A stretch of DNA of 64,000 nt, from assembly GCA_026125285.1 (NCBI GenBank), contig JAHCLO010000002.1:399115-463114 (forward strand). The letters run 5' to 3'. Positions 8,232 to 17,218 of the stretch are shown here, piece by piece; positions within the stretch are counted from its first letter, which is position 1, and each line of letters begins with the position of its first letter. This stretch comes from Verrucomicrobiia bacterium (GTDB taxonomy: Bacteria; Verrucomicrobiota; Verrucomicrobiia; Limisphaerales; JADLHS01). The translations under genes and the position numbers were made by a program. The notes below the pieces were generated by a model. That model was not told the origin of the DNA, did not search any database, and saw nothing but the letters and a program-made list of their open reading frames with translations.

Positions 8232-9221
8232 TTACGAATGGGGGAAAGCTGAGTCGGCATACCCCGTCGGATGTTTCCGATGCCATTCCCACGCGGTCGC
8301 GACGATCTCCTCCAACTTGGGAAACTTCGGTCGCCAACCCAGTTCGCGCACCGCCTTTTCCGCCGAAGCAACGAGTTTGGGCGGATCACCGGGCCGGCGT
8401 GGTTTTTCGAAAGCGGCAATCTGCCGGCCGGTGATCTTCTCGCACGTCGAAATGACCTGCCGCACGGAATAGCCGTCGCCGTTGCCCAGATTGAAGAAGC
8501 CCTGCTTGCCGGGCGCCAGGCCGAGAATGTGCGCCTGCGCCAGGTCAACGATGTGAATGTAATCGCGGATGCACGTGCCGTCGGGAGTCGGATAATCCGT
8601 GCCGTAAATTTCGCATTGCGCGGCCTGCCCCAGGGCCACCTTGAGCACGTTCGGAATCAAATGCGTCTCAATGCGGTGATGTTCGCCGTACTTCCCGCTG
8701 GCGCCCGCGGCGTTGAAATAACGGAACGCAACGAACTCCAGTCCGTGAAGCTGGTGATACCAGTTCAGCATTTTCTCGAACATCAGCTTGGATTCGCCGT
8801 AGGGATTGATCGGGCGTTGCGGCAAATCCTCCGTCATCGGCACTCGGTCCGGCGGCCCATACGTGGCGCAGGTGGAACTGAACACAAACTTCTTCACGCC
8901 ACAGACCACGGCGGCGTCGAGCAGGTTCAAGCCGGAAGCTACATTGTTGCGAAAGTATTTGCCCGGATTCGTCATGGACTCGCCCACGAGTGCGTTGGCG
9001 GCAAAATGCAGGATCGCTTCCGCTTGACTGTCCCGCACGGATTGCGCCACCAGCGCCGCGTCGCTCAGACAGCCGTGAATGAACTTCGCCCGCGGGTCCA
9101 CGGCAGCGCGATGGCCCTCGGTGAGGTTGTCCAAGACAGTGACGTGATGGCCGGCATTGAGCAGTTCCTCCACGCAAATCGAGCCAATGTAGCCGGCGCC
9201 GCCGGTGACAAAAACATTCAT
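8232..9221 (-). CDS. galE: UDP-glucose 4-epimerase GalE
   Basis: The 329-aa product starts at the ATG at 9221 ([14 protein letters not shown]). It has the NAD-binding GGAGYIG at residues 6-12, the catalytic Ser/Thr region FSSTCATYG, the YGESK catalytic Tyr-Lys motif and the family phrase RYFNAAGA. It interconverts UDP-glucose and UDP-galactose for the Leloir pathway and cell-surface polysaccharides. It is followed by yjbQ and is divergent from the NamZ-like gene at 9317. Other UDP-hexose epimerase specificities are possible, but the motifs fit GalE best. Confidence 0.93.
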   Translation of the reverse strand: MNVFVTGGAGYIGSICVEELLNAGHHVTVLDNLTEGHRAAVDPRAKFIHGCLSDAALVAQSVRDSQAEAILHFAANALVGESMTNPGKYFRNNVASGLNLLDAAVVCGVKKFVFSSTCATYGPPDRVPMTEDLPQRPINPYGESKLMFEKMLNWYHQLHGLEFVAFRYFNAAGASGKYGEHHRIETHLIPNVLKVALGQAAQCEIYGTDYPTPDGTCIRDYIHIVDLAQAHILGLAPGKQGFFNLGNGDGYSVRQVISTCEKITGRQIAAFEKPRRPGDPPKLVASAEKAVRELGWRPKFPKLEEIVATAWEWHRKHPTGYADSAFPHS

Positions 9222-9316
9222 GCGCGGGGGAAAGTAGGCGCAACCGGCCGCCGCCTCAACGCCAAAGCACGGCAAAAGGTTTGCGTCGGCGAACTACCAG
9301 CCACTAATCTCGCCGC

Positions 9317-10564
9317 ATGAAGTGCTTCAGGTTTTTCGTGCTCGCGGGGACAGTGGCGCTGACGGCTTGCGCGCCGGTTCAATCCGAGATCTCCCAGGTA
9401 AAACTCGGCAACGAAGTGCTGGCCGAACAGAAGTTTCAGGTCCTTGCGGGAAAGCGCATCGGGCTGATCACGAATCCATCCGGCGTGAACCGTAATCTGG
9501 AATCTACGATTGACGTGCTGGGCGCCGCGCCGGGCGTGCAACTGGTGGCGTTGTTCGGTCCCGAGCATGGCATTTACGGCGATGTGCCGGCGGGCGACAA
9601 AATCGAGAGCCGCACGGATCCGCGCACCGGGTTGCCGGTCCACTCGCTCTACGGCACGACGCGCAAGCCCACGCCCGAGATGCTCAAGGGCCTGGACGCG
9701 CTGGTCTATGATTTGCAGGACACCGGCTGCCGTTCCTACACCTACATCAGCACGATGGGCGTGGCGATGGAAGCGTGCGGCGAGGCGGGCATTGAATTCA
9801 TCGTGCTGGACCGGCCCAATCCGCTCGGCGGCGAACGCATCGAAGGCACGTTGATCGAGGATGAGAAATATCGCTCCTTCGTCAGCCAGTGGGACGTGCC
9901 CTACGTCTATGGCATGACCTGCGGTGAACTCGCCCAAATGATCAACGACCAGGGTTGGCTCAAGAAATCCTGCAAGCTCACGGTCGTGCCGCTGAAAGGC
10001 TGGAAGCGCAACCTGGTTTGGCGCGACACCGGTTTGCCGTGGGTGCCGACCTCGCCGCACGTGCCGCACGGCGAATCGCCGTTGTTCCAGGTGGCCACGG
10101 GCATGATTGGCGAAATCGGCGGCGCGAGCACAGGCATCGGTTACACCCTGCCGTTCCAGTGCGTGGCCGCGCCGGACGTGGACAAACACAAGCTGGCGGA
10201 AGCACTGAACGCCTACCAACTCCCGGGCGTGCGGTTCGTGCCGGTCACCTACAAACCGTATTACTTCACTTTCAAGGACCAGATCATCAGCGGAGTGCAA
10301 ATCTACTTCACCGATCCCGCGAACGCACCGCTCACGGCCATCAACTATTACGCGATGGAGGCGCTGAAAAAAGTCGCCGGTCGCGACTTGTTCGATGAGG
10401 CGGTGAAGGCGAACAAGAAGTTCGACATGTTTGACAAGGTCAACGGCACCGATGCGATGCGGCAGGCGTTGCAGGCGGGCAAATCCGCCGCCGAAATCGT
10501 GGCGTCGTGGAAGTCCGGCGAGGAGAAGTTCCGCCAGGACAGGCTGAAATATCTGCTTTATTGA
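9317..10564 (+). CDS. DUF1343 / NamZ-like exo-beta-N-acetylmuramidase lipoprotein
   Basis: The 415-aa product has a lipoprotein-type signal (MKCFRFFVLAGTVALTAC, Cys18). It then shows the DUF1343 hallmarks: GLITNPSGVNR, LFGPEHGIYGDVPAG, VYDLQDTGCRSYTYISTMG and LDRPNPLGG. Bacillus NamZ, the characterised member (family GH171), releases MurNAc from the non-reducing end of peptidoglycan fragments. Here it is probably anchored in the envelope, facing the periplasm. The neighbouring OPT transporter suggests uptake of wall-derived peptides, which is inference. Family length (about 400) is complete. Confidence 0.92.
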   Translation: MKCFRFFVLAGTVALTACAPVQSEISQVKLGNEVLAEQKFQVLAGKRIGLITNPSGVNRNLESTIDVLGAAPGVQLVALFGPEHGIYGDVPAGDKIESRTDPRTGLPVHSLYGTTRKPTPEMLKGLDALVYDLQDTGCRSYTYISTMGVAMEACGEAGIEFIVLDRPNPLGGERIEGTLIEDEKYRSFVSQWDVPYVYGMTCGELAQMINDQGWLKKSCKLTVVPLKGWKRNLVWRDTGLPWVPTSPHVPHGESPLFQVATGMIGEIGGASTGIGYTLPFQCVAAPDVDKHKLAEALNAYQLPGVRFVPVTYKPYYFTFKDQIISGVQIYFTDPANAPLTAINYYAMEALKKVAGRDLFDEAVKANKKFDMFDKVNGTDAMRQALQAGKSAAEIVASWKSGEEKFRQDRLKYLLY

Positions 10565-10607
10565 ACGGCTCTGATTGGAGTGGCTGCTCGAACGCGCCAG
10601 CGAGAGC

Positions 10608-12584
10608 CTATTCGATCCCCAACAACTTCTTCACGATCATCGCGCCGTTTTCCCAGAAGATCAGTGCCACACCCATGAGTGAACCGCCGGCAATGATGCC
10701 GGAGGCGACCGGAAAGGTGAATTCTTCAGCGCGCTGGGGCGCTTTCCGCGTTAGCCACCATCCCAGCAACCCGCCGATGAAGAACAGCAGGCCGTAATAC
10801 CAGTGAAACACCCAGGCCAGCCCAAACGCCGACGCGGAAGGCAGGAAGTTTTGCTTCTTGGGAAACATCAACGGCAGCAACGAGAGGATCACGCCGAGGA
10901 TTCCGCCGAGGAGGATGGACCACAGCTTGATCGGCTCCAGCGCGCTGAGGCCGTGGCTGAGGGCTTTGGCGACCGCCGCCCAAGTTTGCGCGGCGGGCGC
11001 TGGAAATTGATCCGTGCCCAGCACCGACGCATTGGGCACGAGGGCCGCGAAGGCAAAGACGGTGGCCAAGGTGCCGACAAAGATGCCCGCAAACTGGGCG
11101 AGGAATTGTTTGCGCGGATTCGCGCCGAGCAGGTAGCCGCTCTTGAGGTCCGTCAGCAGGTCCGCCGAGGATGCGGCGGCGGCCGCCGTGATGTTGGCGC
11201 TCATCAAATTGACGTTCACGTTGCCCGGATTGAGCGCGCCGAAGGTCAGTTGCGTCACCTTGCCCATCGCGCCGATGGGTGTCGTGTCCGTTTCCCCGGT
11301 GACGCGGCACGCCACCAACGCCAGCGCGAAGGACAGCACTACCGCCAGCACACTCTGCCACCAGGGCATGTCGAACGTCGCATGCGCCAGCCACGCCAGT
11401 GCCACCAGCGAAACCACCTGCCCGAGGGCAAACCAGGAAGTCGGGGTTTCGATCGCATCCATTTCATCCACGGTTTTGTTCTTGGAAAACATCTTGCCCA
11501 GGCCGCGAAAGGCGCGTTGCGCGCTGCGCCATTGCAGCAACATGCTGAGCAACCCGGAACTTACCATGCACGCCGTGCCGCCCCAGAGCGTCCATTGCAC
11601 GATGTCACGGAAGCCCGTGCCCGCAATGACGCCTTGCTGCTGCAGGATCGGCACGAATACACCCCAGCACAACGTACCGCTCACGAACATGGTGGCGCAC
11701 ACCCGTATCCCCGTGATCGCGCCGGCGGCGACAAAAATGGCGTCCCAGGAAAAATGCACCGTGCGCCCGCTCCAGAGGGTGAAGGCGTCCTTGCCCAGCA
11801 ACCAGACCTGCGCCTTCTCAATCAATTCGACGCTGGAGAATTCCGCGAGCTTGGTGCTCCACTGAAACCATTTCGCGAAGAGCTTGTCCACCAACGGCAA
11901 ACCCTCAGCCCAGAATTTGTCCAAGGCCGCCAGCACCCCGGCAATGCCCAAAGCCTTGGCTGCGCGCATCCCTTTGCCGCTGTGCGAATGTAACGCGCGC
12001 AACGTTTCGGCAGCGGCGACGCCGCTGGGGAAGCGGAGTTGCTCGACATTGATCATCTGACGTTTCATCGGCACTGCCATCGTGACACCCAGCACCGCGA
12101 GGAAGAAAATCCACGCCAGTGTCAACGGGATGGGCAGGGACTGGTTGTTGAGGATGATGTAGGCGGCAAAAGCGGAGATCAGCGTGCCGCCCGTCGAGTA
12201 GCCCGCCGAACTGGCGGTGGACTGCATGCAGTTGTTTTCCAGGATCGTCATCGGCGTGCGGGCGATGCGGATTTTGCAGAGTGCGGTCCAGATGGCGTAG
12301 GAAAGGATGCAGGCCGTGATCGCCACGCCGAAACCCCACCCGGCTTTCAGGCCGATGTAAAGATTGGTCAACGACAGCACTGCGCCCAACACACCTCCCA
12401 TCAGCACGGCGCGCCAGGTCAACTGCGCCATGCGATCCCCACGGCCTTTGTAAACCTGCTCGAACCATTGCCGCTCGATTTCCTCGGGCGTCCCCTGAAA
12501 ACCGGCAATGGGAAGTTCGAAATCGTTGCTGGTAGCGGGAACAGCCGGCGTCTGAGGTGCGCCGGGGTCGGATTCAGTCTTCAT
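10608..12584 (-). CDS. OPT family oligopeptide transporter
   Basis: The 658-aa product is a polytopic membrane protein with about 14-16 hydrophobic segments. It contains OPT hallmarks such as SLTNLYIGLKAGWGFG near residues 55-70, the EQLRFPSGVAAAE segment near 180 and the LKSGYLLGANPRKQF segment near 480. OPT proteins import small peptides or peptide-like metal chelates using the proton gradient. The gene follows the Tat-exported isomerase by 9 bp and is surely cotranscribed with it. The substrate is unknown. Convergent with the NamZ-like gene. Confidence 0.92.
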   Translation of the reverse strand: MKTESDPGAPQTPAVPATSNDFELPIAGFQGTPEEIERQWFEQVYKGRGDRMAQLTWRAVLMGGVLGAVLSLTNLYIGLKAGWGFGVAITACILSYAIWTALCKIRIARTPMTILENNCMQSTASSAGYSTGGTLISAFAAYIILNNQSLPIPLTLAWIFFLAVLGVTMAVPMKRQMINVEQLRFPSGVAAAETLRALHSHSGKGMRAAKALGIAGVLAALDKFWAEGLPLVDKLFAKWFQWSTKLAEFSSVELIEKAQVWLLGKDAFTLWSGRTVHFSWDAIFVAAGAITGIRVCATMFVSGTLCWGVFVPILQQQGVIAGTGFRDIVQWTLWGGTACMVSSGLLSMLLQWRSAQRAFRGLGKMFSKNKTVDEMDAIETPTSWFALGQVVSLVALAWLAHATFDMPWWQSVLAVVLSFALALVACRVTGETDTTPIGAMGKVTQLTFGALNPGNVNVNLMSANITAAAAASSADLLTDLKSGYLLGANPRKQFLAQFAGIFVGTLATVFAFAALVPNASVLGTDQFPAPAAQTWAAVAKALSHGLSALEPIKLWSILLGGILGVILSLLPLMFPKKQNFLPSASAFGLAWVFHWYYGLLFFIGGLLGWWLTRKAPQRAEEFTFPVASGIIAGGSLMGVALIFWENGAMIVKKLLGIE

Positions 12585-12593
12585 CTGGGCGGT

Positions 12594-13565
12594 TCAAATC
12601 CCGTCAAATGCCTGCCGCAACATGGCAATGCTCTTGGGCACAGCAATGTCCGGCGCTTCCTTGCCCTCCATCTCCAGTCCCACGTAACCCGTGTAGCCCG
12701 CGTCGGCGAGGATGCGCGCGATGCGCTTGTAGTCGAGGTCCAGCGTGTACCATTCGCCGCCGCCGTAATACGTCTTGGCCTGCACGTAAACCGTCTTGGG
12801 CGCGATGGCTTTCAATTTGTCATACGGGTCCTCCATGAAATTGCCCGTGTCCATCAGTCCGCCCAGCCACGGCGATTTCACCGTGTTGAGAATGTGCAAC
12901 AATCCTTCGGGTGTGCGCGTGAGTCCCCAATGGTTCTCCAAGGCCAGCAAGACCCCGCACTCAGCCGCCTTGGGCAGGCATTGCTCAATGCAGTCAATGC
13001 ACCATTTGAAGCCCTCGTCCTCCGTGTGGCCGGGCAGCACCGGTTCGATGCCGCGCGCCTTCATCAAATCGTCGAAACTCTTGATCGTGTTCCAGCGACC
13101 GGAATTGAGGCGGATGCACGGCACCCCGAGCTCGTAGGCAATTTCGATGCACTTGTGCGTGTGTTCGATTTGCTGCCGCAGATACGCGGGATCAGGGTCC
13201 ACAAAGTCCTGATGAATGGACAGGCACACCAGATCAATGCCATTGCGGAAAGCGTGGCGTTTGAGCCGCTGGAGATGAGCGCGATGCTCGCTGGTGAGCG
13301 GCTCCTTCTCGCCGATGTCCATCTGCCGGTGCAGAATGTCCACGCCTTCGACGCCGATGGCGGCGGCCTTGTCTATGACGGTTTCGATCGGCACACGCTC
13401 CGTGCGAAAATGCCAGTAGGAATAGGACGCGATGGCGAGTTTGATGCGCGGACGCGCGGGTGTCGTGGCAGCGGCGGTTGGCGTGGCGAGGGGAATGGCG
13501 CCGGCGGCGAGCGATGCACCCGTCAAACCGGTGGCGGTAAGGAAACGGCGGCGATCAATTTTCAT
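12594..13565 (-). CDS. Tat-exported sugar phosphate isomerase/epimerase-like TIM-barrel protein
   Basis: The 323-aa product begins with a twin-arginine signal (MKIDRRRFLTATGLTG) followed by an Ala/Pro-rich hydrophobic stretch. The rest is an AP-endonuclease-2-type (xylose-isomerase-like) TIM barrel with segments VEGVDILHRQ, CIRLNSGRWN, LALENHWGLT, GGLMDTGNFM and YVGLEMEG, which carry the usual Glu/His/Asp metal ligands. Members isomerise or epimerise sugars or cyclitols; the substrate is unknown. It is the first gene of a pair with the OPT transporter 9 bp downstream. Exported proteins of this fold are common in Planctomycetota and Verrucomicrobiota. Confidence 0.88.
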   Translation of the reverse strand: MKIDRRRFLTATGLTGASLAAGAIPLATPTAAATTPARPRIKLAIASYSYWHFRTERVPIETVIDKAAAIGVEGVDILHRQMDIGEKEPLTSEHRAHLQRLKRHAFRNGIDLVCLSIHQDFVDPDPAYLRQQIEHTHKCIEIAYELGVPCIRLNSGRWNTIKSFDDLMKARGIEPVLPGHTEDEGFKWCIDCIEQCLPKAAECGVLLALENHWGLTRTPEGLLHILNTVKSPWLGGLMDTGNFMEDPYDKLKAIAPKTVYVQAKTYYGGGEWYTLDLDYKRIARILADAGYTGYVGLEMEGKEAPDIAVPKSIAMLRQAFDGI

Positions 13566-13657
13566 GGGCGGAGCGTAGCAGGGCCAATCGCCGTGTGAAC
13601 CTCAAAAACGGGCAAACTGCATGCCGGCGCGCGGGACCGCGTCCGCAGGGGCGCGCG

Positions 13658-15115
13658 TTATTTCCCCTGGGCGGCAGAGGCGTCGCGATATTTGTACATT
13701 GCGGCGACACCGCTGAACAGAATCCCGACGACAAAAGTCAGTCCGGCGTAAAACAGAAACATCTGCGGCGTCACGGACACGTCCTGGCCGCTGGCGGTGC
13801 CCAACACCTTGCTGGCGATCACCGTGATGAAGGACACCAGCAAATTGCCGATGGCCACGGTGAGATTCCAGAAACCCATGATCGTGCTCTTCATCGAGGG
13901 AGCGGCTTCACGGAAGGCGAACTCCAGACCCGTGGTGGAAACCAGCACCTCGGCGGCCGTCAGCACGATGTAGGGAACAATCTGCCACAACACACTCAGT
14001 TCCTGCCCGGCATCAAGGCGCGTCTGGAACGCGGCCACGATCAGAAAGGAGAATCCCGAAATAAACATGCCGGCGGACATGCGTCGCAACGGCGTAGCCA
14101 GTCTGCCAAGCAGCGGATACACGACGAGTGTCATGATCGGCACCATGATCATCACGAGAATGGGATTGACCGCGAGCATCTGCTCCGGCCCGATCTTGTA
14201 GTTGCCAACGTAGTACGGCTTCATCTGCGCACCTTGCAGAACCCACGTGGAAAAAGTCTGGTCGAACAACGCCCAGAACACCGGCACCAGCGCAAAGATG
14301 GACAGAATTGGCGCGACGGACTTGGCGGCATCCACTTCCGGATCACTGAAGCGGGTTCGGGCCACGTCCCAAAAATACTGACCGGGCTGTTTTTCCGCCT
14401 GATGCATCAACGCAAACCACGTCACTTGGAGGAATCCGGCCGTGCGGGTCTTGGACGCGGGCGGGACGCGCGTGTACTTGGGCGTGCCCAGCCAAAATAT
14501 GAAGGTGGCCAGCCCCATCGCCAACCCCGGCACTCCAAACGCCCAACTCCAACCATGATGATCCCGCACCCATGGGATGATCAGAAACGCTGCCGTGGAC
14601 CCGAAGTTGATGGACCAGTAAAACGCTGCGTAAGCTTTCTGCAACAAATGCCGTTGCTCCGGTTTGAACTGGTCGCCCATGAACGCGGAGACACACGGCT
14701 TGATGCCGCCCGAGCCAAAGGCAATTAATGCCAGCCCGATGTAAAGACACGCCACCTTCCCGTCCACGGTACCCGTCATATCGCCCATCGCCAGCACCGC
14801 GTGGCCCAGACAGTAGGAGAGTGAAATCCACAGGATCGTGTGATAGCGCCCCCAGAACCGGTCAGACACCCACGCCCCAAGCAACGGCATGAAATAATTG
14901 GCGAAGCCGAACAAATGGATGATGTGTGTCGCGTCATCCTGGGTCTTCATCAACACCGTGGTGATGTAGATCGCAAGGATGCCCTTCATCCCGTAATAGC
15001 TGAACCGCTCGGCAGCCTCGTTGCCAAGAATGTACCGAATCTGTGGGGGCCAGCGGTTGGCCGGGTCGCGGGGTGTGGTGAGTTGGTCGGCCGCAGCCTG
15101 GTCTTGAGCACGCAT
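13658..15115 (-). CDS. POT family proton-dependent peptide transporter (MFS)
   Basis: The 485-aa product starts at the ATG at 15115 (MRAQDQAAADQLTT); the upstream in-frame stretch is antisense to a hairpin repeat and is rejected. The POT signature ERFSYYGMKGILAIYITTVL follows near residue 30, with FANYFMPLLGAWVSDRFWGRY near 70 and FGSGGIKPCVSAFMGDQF near 125. About 12 transmembrane helices are apparent. POT proteins import di- and tripeptides with protons. A second POT gene lies at 56130-57590. Confidence 0.93.
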   Translation of the reverse strand: MRAQDQAAADQLTTPRDPANRWPPQIRYILGNEAAERFSYYGMKGILAIYITTVLMKTQDDATHIIHLFGFANYFMPLLGAWVSDRFWGRYHTILWISLSYCLGHAVLAMGDMTGTVDGKVACLYIGLALIAFGSGGIKPCVSAFMGDQFKPEQRHLLQKAYAAFYWSINFGSTAAFLIIPWVRDHHGWSWAFGVPGLAMGLATFIFWLGTPKYTRVPPASKTRTAGFLQVTWFALMHQAEKQPGQYFWDVARTRFSDPEVDAAKSVAPILSIFALVPVFWALFDQTFSTWVLQGAQMKPYYVGNYKIGPEQMLAVNPILVMIMVPIMTLVVYPLLGRLATPLRRMSAGMFISGFSFLIVAAFQTRLDAGQELSVLWQIVPYIVLTAAEVLVSTTGLEFAFREAAPSMKSTIMGFWNLTVAIGNLLVSFITVIASKVLGTASGQDVSVTPQMFLFYAGLTFVVGILFSGVAAMYKYRDASAAQGK

Positions 15116-15216
15116 AACAGTGAAATCTCGCGCGCGTTCAGTATCGCAACCGCCGCCGCCACGCGAGCTTTTCTTTGGGCGCTGTGGCGCCCCGGCGCCT
15201 CTCACTTTTTTGTCGT

Positions 15217-15364
15217 GGGGAGCGCACGCGCCTCGCGTGCGGCGGCGGACACCTCGTCCGCCGCACCCGTGCGCGCCACCGCGCCAGTCGCTCACGCGCG
15301 CTGGCGCGCGTGGGTCCCGGTTGCGAGGCGCAACCGGGCGCACGCGGGAGCGCGTGCGCTCCCC
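15217..15364. repeat. 148-bp hairpin-rich repeat element with 14-bp perfect terminal inverted repeats
   Basis: GGGGAGCGCACGCG (15217-15230) and CGCGTGCGCTCCCC (15351-15364) bound the element. Inside are perfect hairpins GCACGCG/CGCGTGC (from 15223), GGCGGAC/GTCCGCC (about 15244-15262), CACGCGCGC/GCGCGCGTG (15293-15312) and CCCGGTTGCG/CGCAACCGGG (15316-15338). It lies between a POT gene and the DUF6600 gene, with no protein-coding signal. The structure fits a non-autonomous repeat. Confidence 0.8.
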
Positions 15365-15599
15365 AGCCGAAGTCGTTCACAACCCTGGTAAGAAACTGTG
15401 ATGCGCTTGTGACTCACCGGCCGCAGTCACCTTCCCCGCGTTTCATTGCGCGCCAGTCCATTCGCACCTGAACTCCTGCCCCCGCCCCGAGCCGTTTATT
15501 CAATTATTTTGCAGGAATAATTTCGCTGGCTTGCGAATGAATGGCGCGGGGCATCGTCCCATCGGCATGACAACAAAGTCATCAGGAAGGGAACAGAAT

Positions 15600-17159
15600 A
15601 TGAAAGCGACCAACCGTTCTGCCACCCGGGTCGGCTTGATCCTCGGGAGCGTATTAGCTCTCGCACTCACGGGATGCCGGACGCATGTTGTTCACGAACG
15701 CACCCGCACCGTGTATTTGCCGGCGCCGCCGCCAACCTTCGTCCACGTGGCGCCGGCGCCCGCGCCGTCACCGCCGCCGGTGATTGTGACGGCGCCGGCG
15801 GCGCCCACACCGGTGGTGGTAATCCGGTCGGTGAACGATTTCCATGAACCGCTCGCCCGGCACGGGCGCTGGGTCGTGGTCGGGAGCTACGGACATTCCT
15901 GGATCCCGGCGGGCGTGCCCGCGGGCTGGCGTCCTTACGCCCACGGTTATTGGCAACACACCGACGCGGGCTGGTATTGGATGAGCGACGAACCGTGGGG
16001 TTGGGCCACCTACCACTATGGGCGCTGGGACTGGCACCCGCAGCACGGCTGGATCTGGGTGCCGCACACCCAATGGGCGCCGGCCTGGGTTTCCTGGCGC
16101 GAAGGCGCCGGCTACGTCGGCTGGGCGCCGTTGCGTCCCTCCACCACTGTGAGCGTGAACATCAGCACCGCGCAGTACGAACCGGCCTTCGCCACGCGCG
16201 CTTATGTGTTCGTGGAACACCGGCGTATGCTCGAACCGGTGCGGCCCGCCACGGTGGTCGTCAATAACACCACGATCATCAATCAGACCGTGAACATCAC
16301 CAACGTGAAGGTGGTGAACCAAACCGTGATCAACGAAGGCCCGCGTCTCGAAGCGATCGAACGCGCGAGCGGACGCAAAGTGCAAGCCGTACCAGCCCAT
16401 GAATTCCGCAGGAAGGAAGAAACTGCCGCCACCACCCGGCAACGGAACATTCCTGCGGCAACCGACACAACGGCAAAACCTCCGCCCCGCGCGGAGCCGC
16501 CGGCTGCGCCAACGCCAACTGTTGTTCCACGTAATCCTCGAGGTGTCGAGAGCCCTGCGGTAGTCGCCACACCACCACCAACGCCCGCCACGCCGGCACG
16601 GCCAACGCCTCCTCCCACCAGACCAGAGAATCCAACCCGGCCGGTGTCTCAACCCACGCCGGGGCAAGTGAGGACGCCAGCCGTGCCGCCGCCGCCCGTG
16701 GTGACGCCCAAGACGTTACCCGAGACCAGACCAGCACCTGCGGCTCCGCCGCAACGGGCGGTTCAACCGGTGGAACAACCCGCAGTAACCGCCAGGCCAA
16801 CTCAGCCCTCCGCCACGCCAACACCATCGCGCACTGAAACACCCGCCGCGGCGGCAGGCGGGAAAACCAAGGCCGCCGCCACCCCGGAGGTGGCGCCCAG
16901 GCCGAGAACCGAAGTCAGGCCGTTGGCGAAACCTGAAGTGAAAGCGGCGGCGGTTGAGCCACCGCCACCTGCACCGAAGAAGAACCTGCCCACACCGCCA
17001 AAGGCGAATCCCGCCAACAGCCGACTGATCTCACCGAGGGAACAATCGCGAAGGACGGAACCAGCCGCAGTCAACCGGAGCACTCAGGAAACCAATGCGC
17101 CCGCAAAGCCAGCAGAAGAGTCAGCACCGCGCCCCGCCCCCGTCCGTCCTTCCCGGTGA
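15600..17159 (+). CDS. DUF6600-type lipoprotein with Pro/Ala-rich tail
   Basis: The 519-aa product starts at the ATG at 15600, preceded by a good AGGAAGG site. Residues 1-26 are a lipoprotein signal ending LALTGC. Residues 60-190 are rich in Trp, Tyr, His and Gly (GWRPYAHGYWQHTDAGWYWMSDEPWGWATYHYGRW), the DUF6600/YXWGXW-like repeat pattern. A VNNTTIINQTVNITN segment follows. Residues 285-519 are low-complexity, rich in Pro, Ala, Thr and Val, as in envelope-spanning stalks. It is probably an envelope lipoprotein; function unknown. The tail makes antisense frames look artificially long. Confidence 0.82.
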   Translation: MKATNRSATRVGLILGSVLALALTGCRTHVVHERTRTVYLPAPPPTFVHVAPAPAPSPPPVIVTAPAAPTPVVVIRSVNDFHEPLARHGRWVVVGSYGHSWIPAGVPAGWRPYAHGYWQHTDAGWYWMSDEPWGWATYHYGRWDWHPQHGWIWVPHTQWAPAWVSWREGAGYVGWAPLRPSTTVSVNISTAQYEPAFATRAYVFVEHRRMLEPVRPATVVVNNTTIINQTVNITNVKVVNQTVINEGPRLEAIERASGRKVQAVPAHEFRRKEETAATTRQRNIPAATDTTAKPPPRAEPPAAPTPTVVPRNPRGVESPAVVATPPPTPATPARPTPPPTRPENPTRPVSQPTPGQVRTPAVPPPPVVTPKTLPETRPAPAAPPQRAVQPVEQPAVTARPTQPSATPTPSRTETPAAAAGGKTKAAATPEVAPRPRTEVRPLAKPEVKAAAVEPPPPAPKKNLPTPPKANPANSRLISPREQSRRTEPAAVNRSTQETNAPAKPAEESAPRPAPVRPSR

Positions 17160-17218
17160 CGAAGGAGTTGCTTGAGCAACTCCCCCGGCACGTGCTTCGC
17201 CGGCAAGACTGGAACGAG

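Noticed and set aside
17164-17183. Hairpin GGAGTTGCT/AGCAACTCC as a terminator between the convergent DUF6600 and DUF3160 genes
   Set aside because: No T-run follows on either strand; it is only a short palindrome.
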